Assembly (NCBI GenBank): GCA_032173965.1
Contig: CM063292.1
Span: 1,504,501-1,568,500 of the forward strand
DNA length: 64,000 nt
Direction of reading: 5' to 3'
Source: Sitta carolinensis
Taxonomy: Eukaryota; Chordata; Aves; Passeriformes; Sittidae
This document shows positions 57,238 through 64,000 of the stretch, in pieces; the first letter of the stretch is position 1; every line of letters starts with the position of its first letter. The notes beneath the pieces are model-generated. The model saw only the letters and a list, made by a program, of their open reading frames with translations. It was not told where the DNA came from and did no database searches. A program made the translations under genes and the position numbers.

Positions 57238-60201
57238 TATCAGAAGAGAGCCACGCTCAGAAAAGCTGAAGGAGTTTGGCTTGCGGGTCAGGGGCTTCTT
57301 CCTCAGCACGTGAGTCGTGGTGGTGCTGGTTGGGGTGGGGGCTGTGGGCTGCAGCTCCAGTCACATGTCCCCTGAGTCCCGTGTGTCCCCTGGCCCTGCA
57401 GGGCACAGAAGGTGTGCCAGCCAATGCGAAAATTCTTCCACGACATCCTGGACACGCAGAACCACACGGCCACCGACGTCTACGCCTACATGTTCATGGC
57501 TGACGTGGTCGACTTCATCATCATCATCTTTGGCTTCTGGGCCTTTGGGGTGAGCAGGGAATCCCACAGGGTGCTGGCTGTCCTGCCTCCACCACGGGGT
57601 GAGGCTGGGCCACATCCTGACCTCTCCTGCACCCCAGAAATACTCGGCGGCCACCGACATCACCTCCTCGCTGTCGGAAAACCAAGTGCCCGAGGCTTTC
57701 CTGGTCATGGTGCTCTTCCAGTTCAGCACCATGGTCATTGACCGCGCGCTCTACCTCCGCAAGACCGTGCTGGGCAAGCTCATCTTCCAGGTCATCCTGG
57801 TCTTTGGCATCCACTTCTGGATGTTCTTCATCCTGCCCTCCGTCACCCAAAGGTGTGTCCCCAAAGGATTGCCCATGGTCCTTGCGTGGCACCTCAGTGT
57901 CCCTGAGCCCACGTGGTGGCCCAGGCTGGTGGCTGAAGGGTGACACGTCCCTCCCACAGGTTGTTCCGCCACAACACCGTGGCCCAGCTGTGGTACTTCG
58001 TGAAGTGCATCTACTTTGGGCTGTCGGCCTACCAGATCCGCTGTGGCTACCCCACCCGCATCCTGGGCAACTTCCTCACCAAGAAATACAACCACCTCAA
58101 CCTCTTCCTCTTCCAGGGGTAGGGCATGGAGCCACAGGCAGCCCCAGGCGGCCCGAGGGTGCTGTACCACCGCCCTCTCCCCCTGTCCCCCCAGGTTCCG
58201 CCTCGTGCCCTTCCTGGTGGAGCTGCGGGCCATCATGGACTGGGTGTGGACGGACACCACGCTGTCCCTCTCCAACTGGATGTGTGTGGAGGACATCTAT
58301 GCCAACATCTTCATCATCAAGTGCAGCAGGGAGACTGAGAAGGTACAGCCCCTATGCCAGGAACCCCCTTCTGGGGGTTTGTTGGGGTCCCCCTGAGCTC
58401 ACCCTACACTGTGTGCTGTCTCTGCCCCACCCCAGAAATACCCCCAGCCCAAGGGGCAGAAGAAGAAGAAGGTGGTGAAATATGGCATGGGTGGCCTCAT
58501 CATCCTCTTCCTCGTGGGCATCATCTGGTTCCCGCTGCTCTTCATGTCCCTGGTGCGCTCCGTGGTGGGCGTCATCAACCACCCCATCGATGTCACCGTC
58601 AACCTCAAGCTGGGGGGGTACGAGGTGAGGATGTGGGGGTGGCTCTTGGGGTGCCCACAGGGGCCACCAGGGTGCCCTGCCTGGCTGATGCCTCCCTGTC
58701 CCCCCCCAGCCTCTGTTCAGCACGAGCTCCCAGCAGCAATACATCCAACCCTTCACCTCTGAGGACTACAACGAGCTCACCAAGGAATTCGAGAGCGAGC
58801 CGGTAAATCCCCCCCCCCAACCCCCAAAAATCCCTGCCTGGGTTGGGGGCTGGCAGAGCCCCCAGGGCAGGGGCTGAGCTCTGTCCCCCTCTGTGGCAGT
58901 TGGCTATGCAGTTCATCACCTTCTATGGCGAGGAGGACATCGTGACCGCCCGTGTCGAGGGCAGCTCGGGCTCGCTGTGGAGCATCAGCCCCCCCAGCCG
59001 CGAGCAGATGCGGCTGGAGCTGCAGAACGGCTCCTCAGACATCACCCTGCACCTCTCCTGGATCTTCCAAAGGTACCTCGGGCACGGCCAGGGAGCAGCC
59101 AGCCCTGCCTGCGCCCCCCCTGCCCACACTGAGCCTCTCCTGCCCGCAGGGACCTGGGCAAGGGGGGCACAGTGGAGAACGCCTATGGCAAACACCACAC
59201 AGACCTGGAGCCCGGCGCGCCCCAGCGCCTGCAGCTGGCCCAGCTGCTGGATGGCACCAGGGATGAGCCCGTGTGAGTGTCCCCTGAGGGGGTGACTGGA
59301 GCCCTGGGCTCGGTGGGATGGTGTAACCCCCCCATCATTCCACTTTCTTGCAGGCTGTTGCCCAAACTCTTCCCCAAATACATCCGGGCGCCCACCGGCC
59401 TCGAAGCTGAACCTGTCAAGCAGCTGCTGCCAGGTAGGTCCCAACGTGACCCTCACGAGAAAACTGTCACCCCTCTGAAGGCAGGGAGGACGTGAGTCCC
59501 AGTGTGCCTCTCCCTTAAAAAGTCAGCACTGGGAGCACACCAGTAGCCCTGCTGGGCCGTGGTGGTGCCAGCCCCTGCAGACAGCGAGTCCCACTGCGTC
59601 ACTCCCCAACCCAAAAAATCATCCTTAAGAGCACAGCAGCCACTGTGATGGTGTCACCCTCTCCAGGTGACGTGGAGAGCTACCTGGATGTGGAGGTGCA
59701 ACTGAAACGGGAGCACAGGGGCTCTGGCCGTGGTGACTTTGTGGAGTGGTGGGTGCTGAGGCTGAAGGACACCCCACCCCAGGAGAACAACATCCTCCCC
59801 ATGATCATCTTCAACGACAAAGTCAGCCCCCCCAGCCTGGGCTTCCTGGCTGGCTACGGGTAGTTGGAGGGCATCAGGGTGTGTGTGTGGGGTGATCCAG
59901 AGGGAATTTCTGGCGGGATCCAGGGCTGCAGGATGTGCCACCCTCCCCTCGCAGGATCATGGGGCTCTATGTGTCCATCGTGCTGGTGATCGGCAAGTTC
60001 GTGCGGGGCTTCTTCAGCGAGATCTCCCACTCCATCATGTTCGAGGAGCTGCCCTGCGTGGATCGCATCCTGAAGCTGTGCCACGACATCTTCCTGGTGC
60101 GGGAGACGGGCGAGCTGGAGCTGGAGGAGGAGCTCTACGCCAAGCTCATCTTCCTCTACCGCTCACCCGAGACCATGATCAAGTGGACACGAGAGAAATA
60201 A
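37899..60201 (+). CDS. PIEZO1: PIEZO1 mechanosensitive cation channel (51 exons, three apparent 1-base losses)
   Basis: Trimeric stretch-activated plasma-membrane cation channel. Exons 1-20: 37899-37961, 43433-43528, 44418-44540, 44816-44858, 44950-45099, 45856-45992, 46602-46815, 46977-47141, 47347-47445, 47524-47602, 47770-47897, 48001-48261, 48337-48448, 48556-48734, 48818-48966, 49141-49320, 49396-49484, 50004-50161, 50233-50409, 50502-50627. Exons 21-36: 50712-50912, 50992-51196, 51293-51397, 51915-52068, 52615-52858, 52949-53045, 53574-53742, 53817-53906, 54015-54103, 54305-54376, 54764-54861, 54937-55033, 55297-55371, 55452-55624, 55695-55793, 55863-55987. Exons 37-51: 56063-56321, 56401-56589, 56786-57068, 57196-57309, 57402-57549, 57638-57852, 57960-58118, 58195-58342, 58436-58624, 58710-58802, 58900-59072, 59150-59272, 59354-59433, 59667-59859, 59955-60201 (TAA). 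All are GT-AG; phases agree except in exons 1, 8 and 40, each one base short. The total is about 2478 aa against 2521 in human, with the same exon count. Recognisable segments: [66 protein letters not shown]. Confidence 0.97.
37962..43432 (+). other. PIEZO1: PIEZO1 intron 1, about 5.5 kb, no exon seen
   Basis: GC-rich intron with no CR1 copy recognised. It contains TGACTCA at 38995-39001, TGACTCAGCA at 39359-39368 (NF-E2/MARE-like), CTAAAAATAA at 42999-43008 (MEF2-like), an A-run at about 40020-40036 and a tandemly duplicated 17-18 bp element near 40881-40920. Overlapping open frames here look like by-products of high GC. Confidence 0.65.
40881..40920. repeat. Two-copy tandem duplication, AT-rich 17/18-mer
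   Basis: ATTAAAGAGCTGTGTTA is followed at once by ATTAAAAGAGCTGTGTTA and ATTAA, an isolated AT-rich island in GC-rich intron 1. Confidence 0.7.
46020..46480. repeat. Degenerate short-period repeat in PIEZO1 intron 6
   Basis: Recurring 20-30 bp phrases of the type GATGCTTGGTCCAAGGGGAA, strongly diverged between copies. Confidence 0.6.
46481..46560. repeat. Four near-exact 20-bp repeats, PIEZO1 intron 6
   Basis: CTGCTGGGAGCAGGGGGCTG repeated four times end to end (the first copy begins AT for CT). Each copy has a GGG and a GGGGG run in transcript sense. Confidence 0.95.
47630..47753 (+). repeat. Three 40-44 bp tandem copies of a 3' splice-site-like segment, PIEZO1 intron 10
   Basis: Copies begin at 47630, 47670 and 47710. 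Each has ACCCTGCCTGCAGCCTGGGG-type sequence and a pyrimidine-rich CTCCCCCTCCTCCCCAA end. The real exon 11 acceptor (AG at 47768-47769, CTGCAG before CCCGGGG) has the same local sequence, so the array multiplies that acceptor. Confidence 0.9.
49535..49965. repeat. Degenerate ~50-bp minisatellite in PIEZO1 intron 17
   Basis: Repeated phrases GGATGGATTGGGGTGTCCTC, AAGTCTGGGAGGGTGTGGGG and variants; about eight copies. Confidence 0.8.
52085..52400. repeat. Degenerate repeat in PIEZO1 intron 24
   Basis: Recurring GGGATGGGACCCCTTGGGGT and ATGGACAAGATGGG-type phrases with irregular spacing. Confidence 0.6.
53069..53511. mobile_element. AT-rich insertion-like block in PIEZO1 intron 26, type unknown
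   Basis: A roughly 440-bp AT-rich block inside a GC-rich locus. It is bounded by an 8-bp perfect inverted repeat: GATTGTTA at 53069-53076 and TAACAATC at 53504-53511, with TGG on each outer flank. Internally it has TATA-like sequence (GATTATATAACT) and an AATAAA about 60 bp before the right end. The TGTTA...TAACA termini plus a poly(A) signal could mean a solo LTR. The inverted repeat and 3-bp flank could mean a DNA transposon. I do not recognise the family. Confidence 0.4.
58195..58342 (+). other. PIEZO1: PIEZO1 exon 44: conserved PF-x2-E-x6-W motif
   Basis: Encodes [18 protein letters not shown], containing the PF(x2)E(x6)W signature of the Piezo anchor region next to the pore, then [21 protein letters not shown]. 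Exon 45 follows with the polybasic [14 protein letters not shown] and the outer-helix region. Confidence 0.9.
58710..59859 (+). other. PIEZO1: PIEZO1 exons 46-50: extracellular cap (C-terminal extracellular domain)
   Basis: Five exons between the outer and inner pore helices encode the cap. Landmarks are [24 protein letters not shown] sequence (58710 on), [51 protein letters not shown] and [12 protein letters not shown]. The exon layout matches the human cap. Confidence 0.85.
59955..60201 (+). other. PIEZO1: PIEZO1 exon 51: inner pore helix and C-terminal domain
   Basis: Encodes [20 protein letters not shown], then [18 protein letters not shown] and [20 protein letters not shown]. The Arg matching human R2456 (KFVRGFF) and that matching R2488 (VRET) are conserved; the residue matching human R2491 is Gly. 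The protein ends TREK, one residue shorter than human. Confidence 0.9.
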
Positions 60202-60677
60202 GGGTTAGGGGCTCCAGCCCACCCTGACAGGGACATCACCGCCAATGCCTTAAGCAGCCCCCCCAGCTGGGGCCCATCCTGGCCCGGCAGGCAGTGGGAT
60301 GTGGGGTTCTGGGCGCTCCCTTGGAGGGAGGATGTTTTTCTGGATGTTTTTCTTACGTTCCTTTGAAGCCGTCTGACCTGCACAGACCACGTTGTGCCTT
60401 CCCGAGGAGGGGGACAGGAGGTGGACCCCCCACCCACTGGGCACCCCTGGCTGCCAGGTGGGGATTGGGGGGGGGGTCTAGAGCCAGCCCGTGCCCCCTC
60501 CCTGCCAGCCCCAGACCTGCTCCAGAACCAGGTTGAACTCAAGCAATAGACCCCTCCCAGATCCAGGTTGCGGGTCCTGGGTTGTGGCCCCCCATGTTTG
60601 AGGGGGTCTGGCAGCCCCAGTTGGACTTTAGACACTTTTGACTTTGGGTTTGTTGTTTTTTTTATTAATTCAAATGG

Positions 60678-60683
60678 TTTATT
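60678..60683 (-). terminator. CTU2: CTU2 candidate poly(A) signal AATAAA (minus strand)
   Basis: TTTATT on the plus strand reads AATAAA on the minus strand, about 290 bp past the CTU2 stop. A second copy is at 60661-60666. Both lie within about 40 bp of the PIEZO1 signal. Confidence 0.55.
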
Positions 60684-60696
60684 TATACAGATATCG

Positions 60697-60702
60697 AATA
60701 AA
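60697..60702 (+). terminator. PIEZO1: PIEZO1 candidate poly(A) signal AATAAA
   Basis: AATAAA about 495 bp after the PIEZO1 stop, in an AT-rich island. A second AATAAA is at 60782-60787. Confidence 0.6.
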
Positions 60703-60969
60703 ACAAACTTGAGGTCTCCCAGGCTGACAGACAGCTGGGGCAGGGAGGTGGAGGGGACCAGGGACCTGCACCCCAGTCCCCAATAAATGTGGGGTGTGGG
60801 GCTCTCCCTGCCCTTGGCTGGGACAGAAATGGGGTACAAAAGCAGCTGCCTGGGTGTCAGGAGTCCTCACCAACCTCTGGGCTATCCCTGAGGAGTGGCA
60901 GTGGGATGGATGGAGGCAGTTATCCCAGCAGTGCCACAGAGGGATGGAGGGGATGTGTCCCCAACCCCT

Positions 60970-63580
60970 TCAGCTCTTGCTGGACTCCTGGTTCTCCTGG
61001 TTCTGCTCCATCTCAGCTCTGCAAGGGACAGACACTGGATGGACAGGGCCTCGGGGGCTGAGCAGGTGGGGAGGAGCCCCCCAGCCCCCCCAGCCCCGGT
61101 ACCTGCGGATCCTGCGCTGGCCCTCGGCGCGCACGTAGGGTGGCAGTGTGTCCAGGGGACCCTGCACGAGAGGGGCCCTGAGCCTGGGGACCCCCATCCC
61201 CGCTGAGAACCACCCCCCTGCACCCCAAAACCTCACCAGCTCCTTGAAGGTGAGGCGGCAGCTGTAGCACAGCAGGGGGATGTAGGCAGCTTTGCTCTCG
61301 ACCCTGTGGGACAGGGAGGAGGACAGGGACACTCAGCTGTGGGGGCCTGGGAGCCGCTGTGGAATCCTGGAATGCTCCCAGCCCACGTGCTCACCCTAAT
61401 GCTGGCTCCTCCAGGATCAGCGTGGGCTCCAGAGCCAACTCCTCCTCTGTAAGAGCCGGGGGGGTCACTGAGGGGTGCACGGCTGCTCCCCAAATCCCCC
61501 GAGCCCCCCAGTGCCCTCCCCACTCACCCCCATCGATGTCCAGGCGGCAGAGGCAGAGGAGGCAGCGCTGGGACTCACTGCTGGTCTTGGCCGGCTCCGG
61601 GCTCAGCTTCTCCCCTGTTCTGCAGCAAACACAGAGGGAGTGGGTGCACCCCAATCCCCCCACACCCCCAGTACCCCCACAGGGACCCCCCCGTACCGGT
61701 ACACGGTGCTGATGGTGGAGGGGAACTCCTCCTGCAGCCCCAGCAGGAAGCGCTCCACCAGCTGATGGATGCTGGGCTTCTCCCGGCACTGTGGGAACCA
61801 ACAGGGAGAGCAGGGCAGGACTGGGGGGTCCTGTCCCTGCCGTGGCGACACCGAGCGTGGGCTCCCCACCATGGGGACCCCCCTACCTTGGTGAAGAGGG
61901 GTGGCACGGTGACGGTGGGCACTCCAAAGAAGAAGTTGTAGAAGGCGATCTCCTTGGCCGTGTAGTCCCGCATGGGTCTCACCACCATCACGTCACCGTG
62001 GCGCTGGTCCGTGAAGCCCTGTGGGTGCAGGGCTGCCAGGGCAATGTGCCACCGCCAAGCCACGCCCCGTGGCACCGTGTCACCCCTCGGGTGTGGATGC
62101 CTGTCCCCAGCTCACCGTGTCGACGGCGAGGAAGGCGCCGCGGCCCAGGGAGAGGTTGGTGAGGAGCTTGATGGCCACGCGCGTGAGATTCTCGCCCATC
62201 ATCACCTTGGCATAGCCCCTGTCCCGGGCCGTCTGCACGATCAGGTGGGTCCTGGGGACAAGGTGACAGCGGGTCAGAGCCACCCTGCCCGCCTGGCACT
62301 GGTGCTGGCACCGGGCAGGCTCAGTCCCTCACCGCAGCATCTCCAGCAGCTCCTCCCGCGCCGTCGCCGTGCCCGCGGCCTCAAAGCTGCGGAGCAGCTC
62401 CTGGGTTTGGGCAGGGTCAGGCAGGCGGGGGGTGGCCGGGGGTCCTGCTGGCGTGTCCTGGCTGCTGTGACCAGGCAGAGAGGTGCCACTGTCCCCGTCC
62501 TGCCGCTGCTGCTGGATGAAGCTGTCCACAGCCTCCTTGTAGGAAGGGCCGGGCGTGCCGGGCATGCGGGCCGCTCCGGGCCCGGCTGTAAGATGGATGG
62601 GGGCAGCGCCAGCGCCTGCGGGGCACAGAGGGGTACAGGGGGAAGCTGTCCTGAGGTGTCCCCTCACCTCAGCACCTGTCCCTTTGTCACCCCAGTACCT
62701 CCTCCAGGTGGATCAGGTGGTAGGGGAAGCCGGTGGCTCGCAGCAGGGTCTCCATCTGGGCCAGGGTCTGCTCCCGCTGCGCCGGGCTCTGCCGGCGCAC
62801 GGCTCCCTCTGCAAGGCAGGGGGGCAGTGCCAGGGCTGCTGGCACATTCCCAGCCCTGTTCCTGGGGCCAGGGAGGCAGCACCCCGGCCCGGGCACAGGG
62901 CAGGGGACACTGTGCTGGGAGTCAGTAATGGGGCAGGGCTGGGAATGGGGCAGGGAACAGGCAATGAGCTAGGAATTGGCAATGAGGTGGGAAGTGGCTG
63001 CAGGACAGAGAGCAAGCAGTAGGGCTGGGAATGGGGCAGGGAACAGCCAGTGTGGCTGGGAATGGGGAGGGAGGCGGGGAACAGGCAGTGGGACAGGGAA
63101 TGGGTCAGGAATGGGAAGTTAGAGCAGGGAATGGGCAATTGGAGCAGGAATGGGCTGGGAACGAGCAGTTGGATCAGGAATGGGTCAGGAACAGGCAGCT
63201 GGACAAAGAGCAGCAGCAGAGCTCCCTCACCCTCAACGTAGACAAGGCCAGGGATGAAGCGGAGCCTCTTGGCCGCCTCCCGGCTGAGCCCCTGGCAGAG
63301 GAGTGGGGTGAGTTGTGGGGCGAGGGGGGAACGAGCCCCCTGAGCCCCCCCCGAGCCCCCCTCTCACCTCCTGCACCTGCCGGACCATGGCACTGGAGGC
63401 CGGGCCCCCTGACACTGCCAGCAGCACCTGCGGGCACAGCGGGGATGTCACCGGCCCCGGGGCCACCCCCGGGCCCCGGCGCGGGTCCCCCCTCCCGGCA
63501 CCTTCTCTCCCGGGAAGATGACGCGGTTCTTGCCCAGCATGGCACGGAACTTGTGCACGAAGTAGTCGCGGAAGCAGCCG
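60970..63580 (-). CDS. CTU2: CTU2, cytoplasmic tRNA 2-thiolation protein 2 (13 exons, N-terminus outside window)
   Basis: Partner of CTU1 in 2-thiolation of wobble uridine (mcm5s2U) in tRNA Lys, Glu and Gln; cytosolic. Minus-strand exons: 63580-63502, 63427-63368, 63291-63231, 62808-62699, 62615-62333, 62251-62116, 62018-61887, 61788-61697, 61619-61528, 61446-61395, 61303-61237, 61161-61103 and 61018-60970 (TGA 60972-60970), 423 aa visible. Landmarks: FRDYFVHKFRAMLGKNRVIF, the PP-loop-like VLLAVSGGPASSAMV, RDRGYAKVMMGENLTRVAIK, RHGDVMVVRPMRDYT, CLLCLCRLDID and AAYIPLLCYSCRLTF. The start codon and first CxxC exon lie beyond 64000. Exon 62615-62333 is one base short: it opens with LPPSIL in one frame and continues SYKEAVDSFIQQQ in another. 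The C-terminus is short and hydrophilic. Confidence 0.94.
62880..63215. repeat. Degenerate short-period repeat in a CTU2 intron
   Basis: Recurring 15-30 bp phrases of GGGAATGGGGCAGGGAACAG and GGAATGGGTCAGGAATGGG type between exons 63291-63231 and 62808-62699; it fills most of that intron. Confidence 0.8.
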
Positions 63581-63639
63581 CTGGGACACGGGGACAGGGG
63601 CACTGCTGAGCCACGGGCTGTGCCCACACCCCCAGAGCC

Positions 63640-64000
63640 CGAAGTCCCCTTGATGTCCCGGAGAACAGCGTCCTCAGGCCCCGACATCCCGGAGATCCGC
63701 TGATCCCCAGGAGCCACGTCCCCAGCCGTCACTGTCCCCCCTCTCTGTGTCCTCAAGGCTCGATGTCCCCAAGCCTTGCAGTCCCAGAGATCCGACGTCC
63801 CCAGCCCCATCACCCCAATGCTCCAGACACTCAGCATCCCCGAGAACAAATGTCCCCAAGCCCCGGTGTCCCCAGGCCCCCATCTCCCAGAGACCCCTGT
63901 CCCGGTGTCCCCAAGCCCCGGTGTCCCAAAGCCCCCATCTCCCGGAGACCCCTGTCCCGGTGCCCCCAAGCCCCCATCTCCCGGAGACCCCTGTCCCCGG
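63640..64000. repeat. Minisatellite at right edge, in a CTU2 5' intron
   Basis: Imperfect 35-55 bp units built from CCCCAAGCCCCGGTGTCCC, CCATCTCCCGGAGACCCCTG and GATCCGACGTCCCC-type phrases. Copies become more regular toward base 64000, so the array probably continues outside the window. Confidence 0.8.

Noticed and set aside
31691..63580. CDT1, PIEZO1 and CTU2 as pseudogenes because of frame breaks
   Set aside because: Each break is a single missing base, splice sites and domains are otherwise intact, and losing three essential genes side by side is far less likely than base loss in the assembly.

Overview
This window is vertebrate nuclear DNA, almost certainly from a bird. It holds five multi-exon protein-coding genes with canonical GT-AG introns. 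The introns and intergenic DNA of the left half carry repeated 3' ends of CR1 LINEs, the dominant avian retroposon. The order and orientation GALNS(+) APRT(+) CDT1(-) PIEZO1(+) CTU2(-) equals human 16q24.3 read from the other end, so this is a conserved syntenic block. In birds it is expected on the homologue of chicken chromosome 11, and the GC-rich compact right half fits a small chromosome. The exact species cannot be read from the sequence.

Layout. Bases 1-16454 hold the last three coding exons of GALNS, a lysosomal sulfatase, separated by very long introns. Bases 16455-24000 are intergenic and rich in CR1. Bases 24000-25655 are a CpG-dense minisatellite that abuts the CpG-island promoter of APRT (25834-28887, 5 exons, intact, 179 aa). 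CDT1 (35829 down to 31691, 10 exons) lies tail-to-tail with APRT. CDT1 and PIEZO1 are head-to-head, with about 2 kb between their start codons. PIEZO1 (37899-60201) can be read as 51 exons, about 2478 aa. CTU2 (63580 down to 60970, 13 exons visible, N-terminus outside the window) lies tail-to-tail with PIEZO1, and their poly(A) signals fall within about 40 bp of each other.

The genes do not form one pathway: lysosomal glycosaminoglycan breakdown, purine salvage, replication licensing, mechanotransduction and tRNA wobble-uridine thiolation. Six exons (two in CDT1, three in PIEZO1, one in CTU2) are each exactly one base short of their expected frame, mostly in G/C-rich sequence. One-base loss in the assembly is the simplest explanation; gene death is not.

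I found no new gene system. The most unusual structures are repeats placed on functional sites. CDT1 intron 9 is a roughly 20-copy minisatellite whose unit, in transcript sense, is a branch-point-like motif plus a polypyrimidine tract, with no AG for about 485 nt before the acceptor. PIEZO1 intron 10 carries three tandem copies of its own 3' splice-site region. The array upstream of APRT has units containing two perfect inverted repeats. PIEZO1 intron 26 contains an AT-rich block that looks like an insertion.
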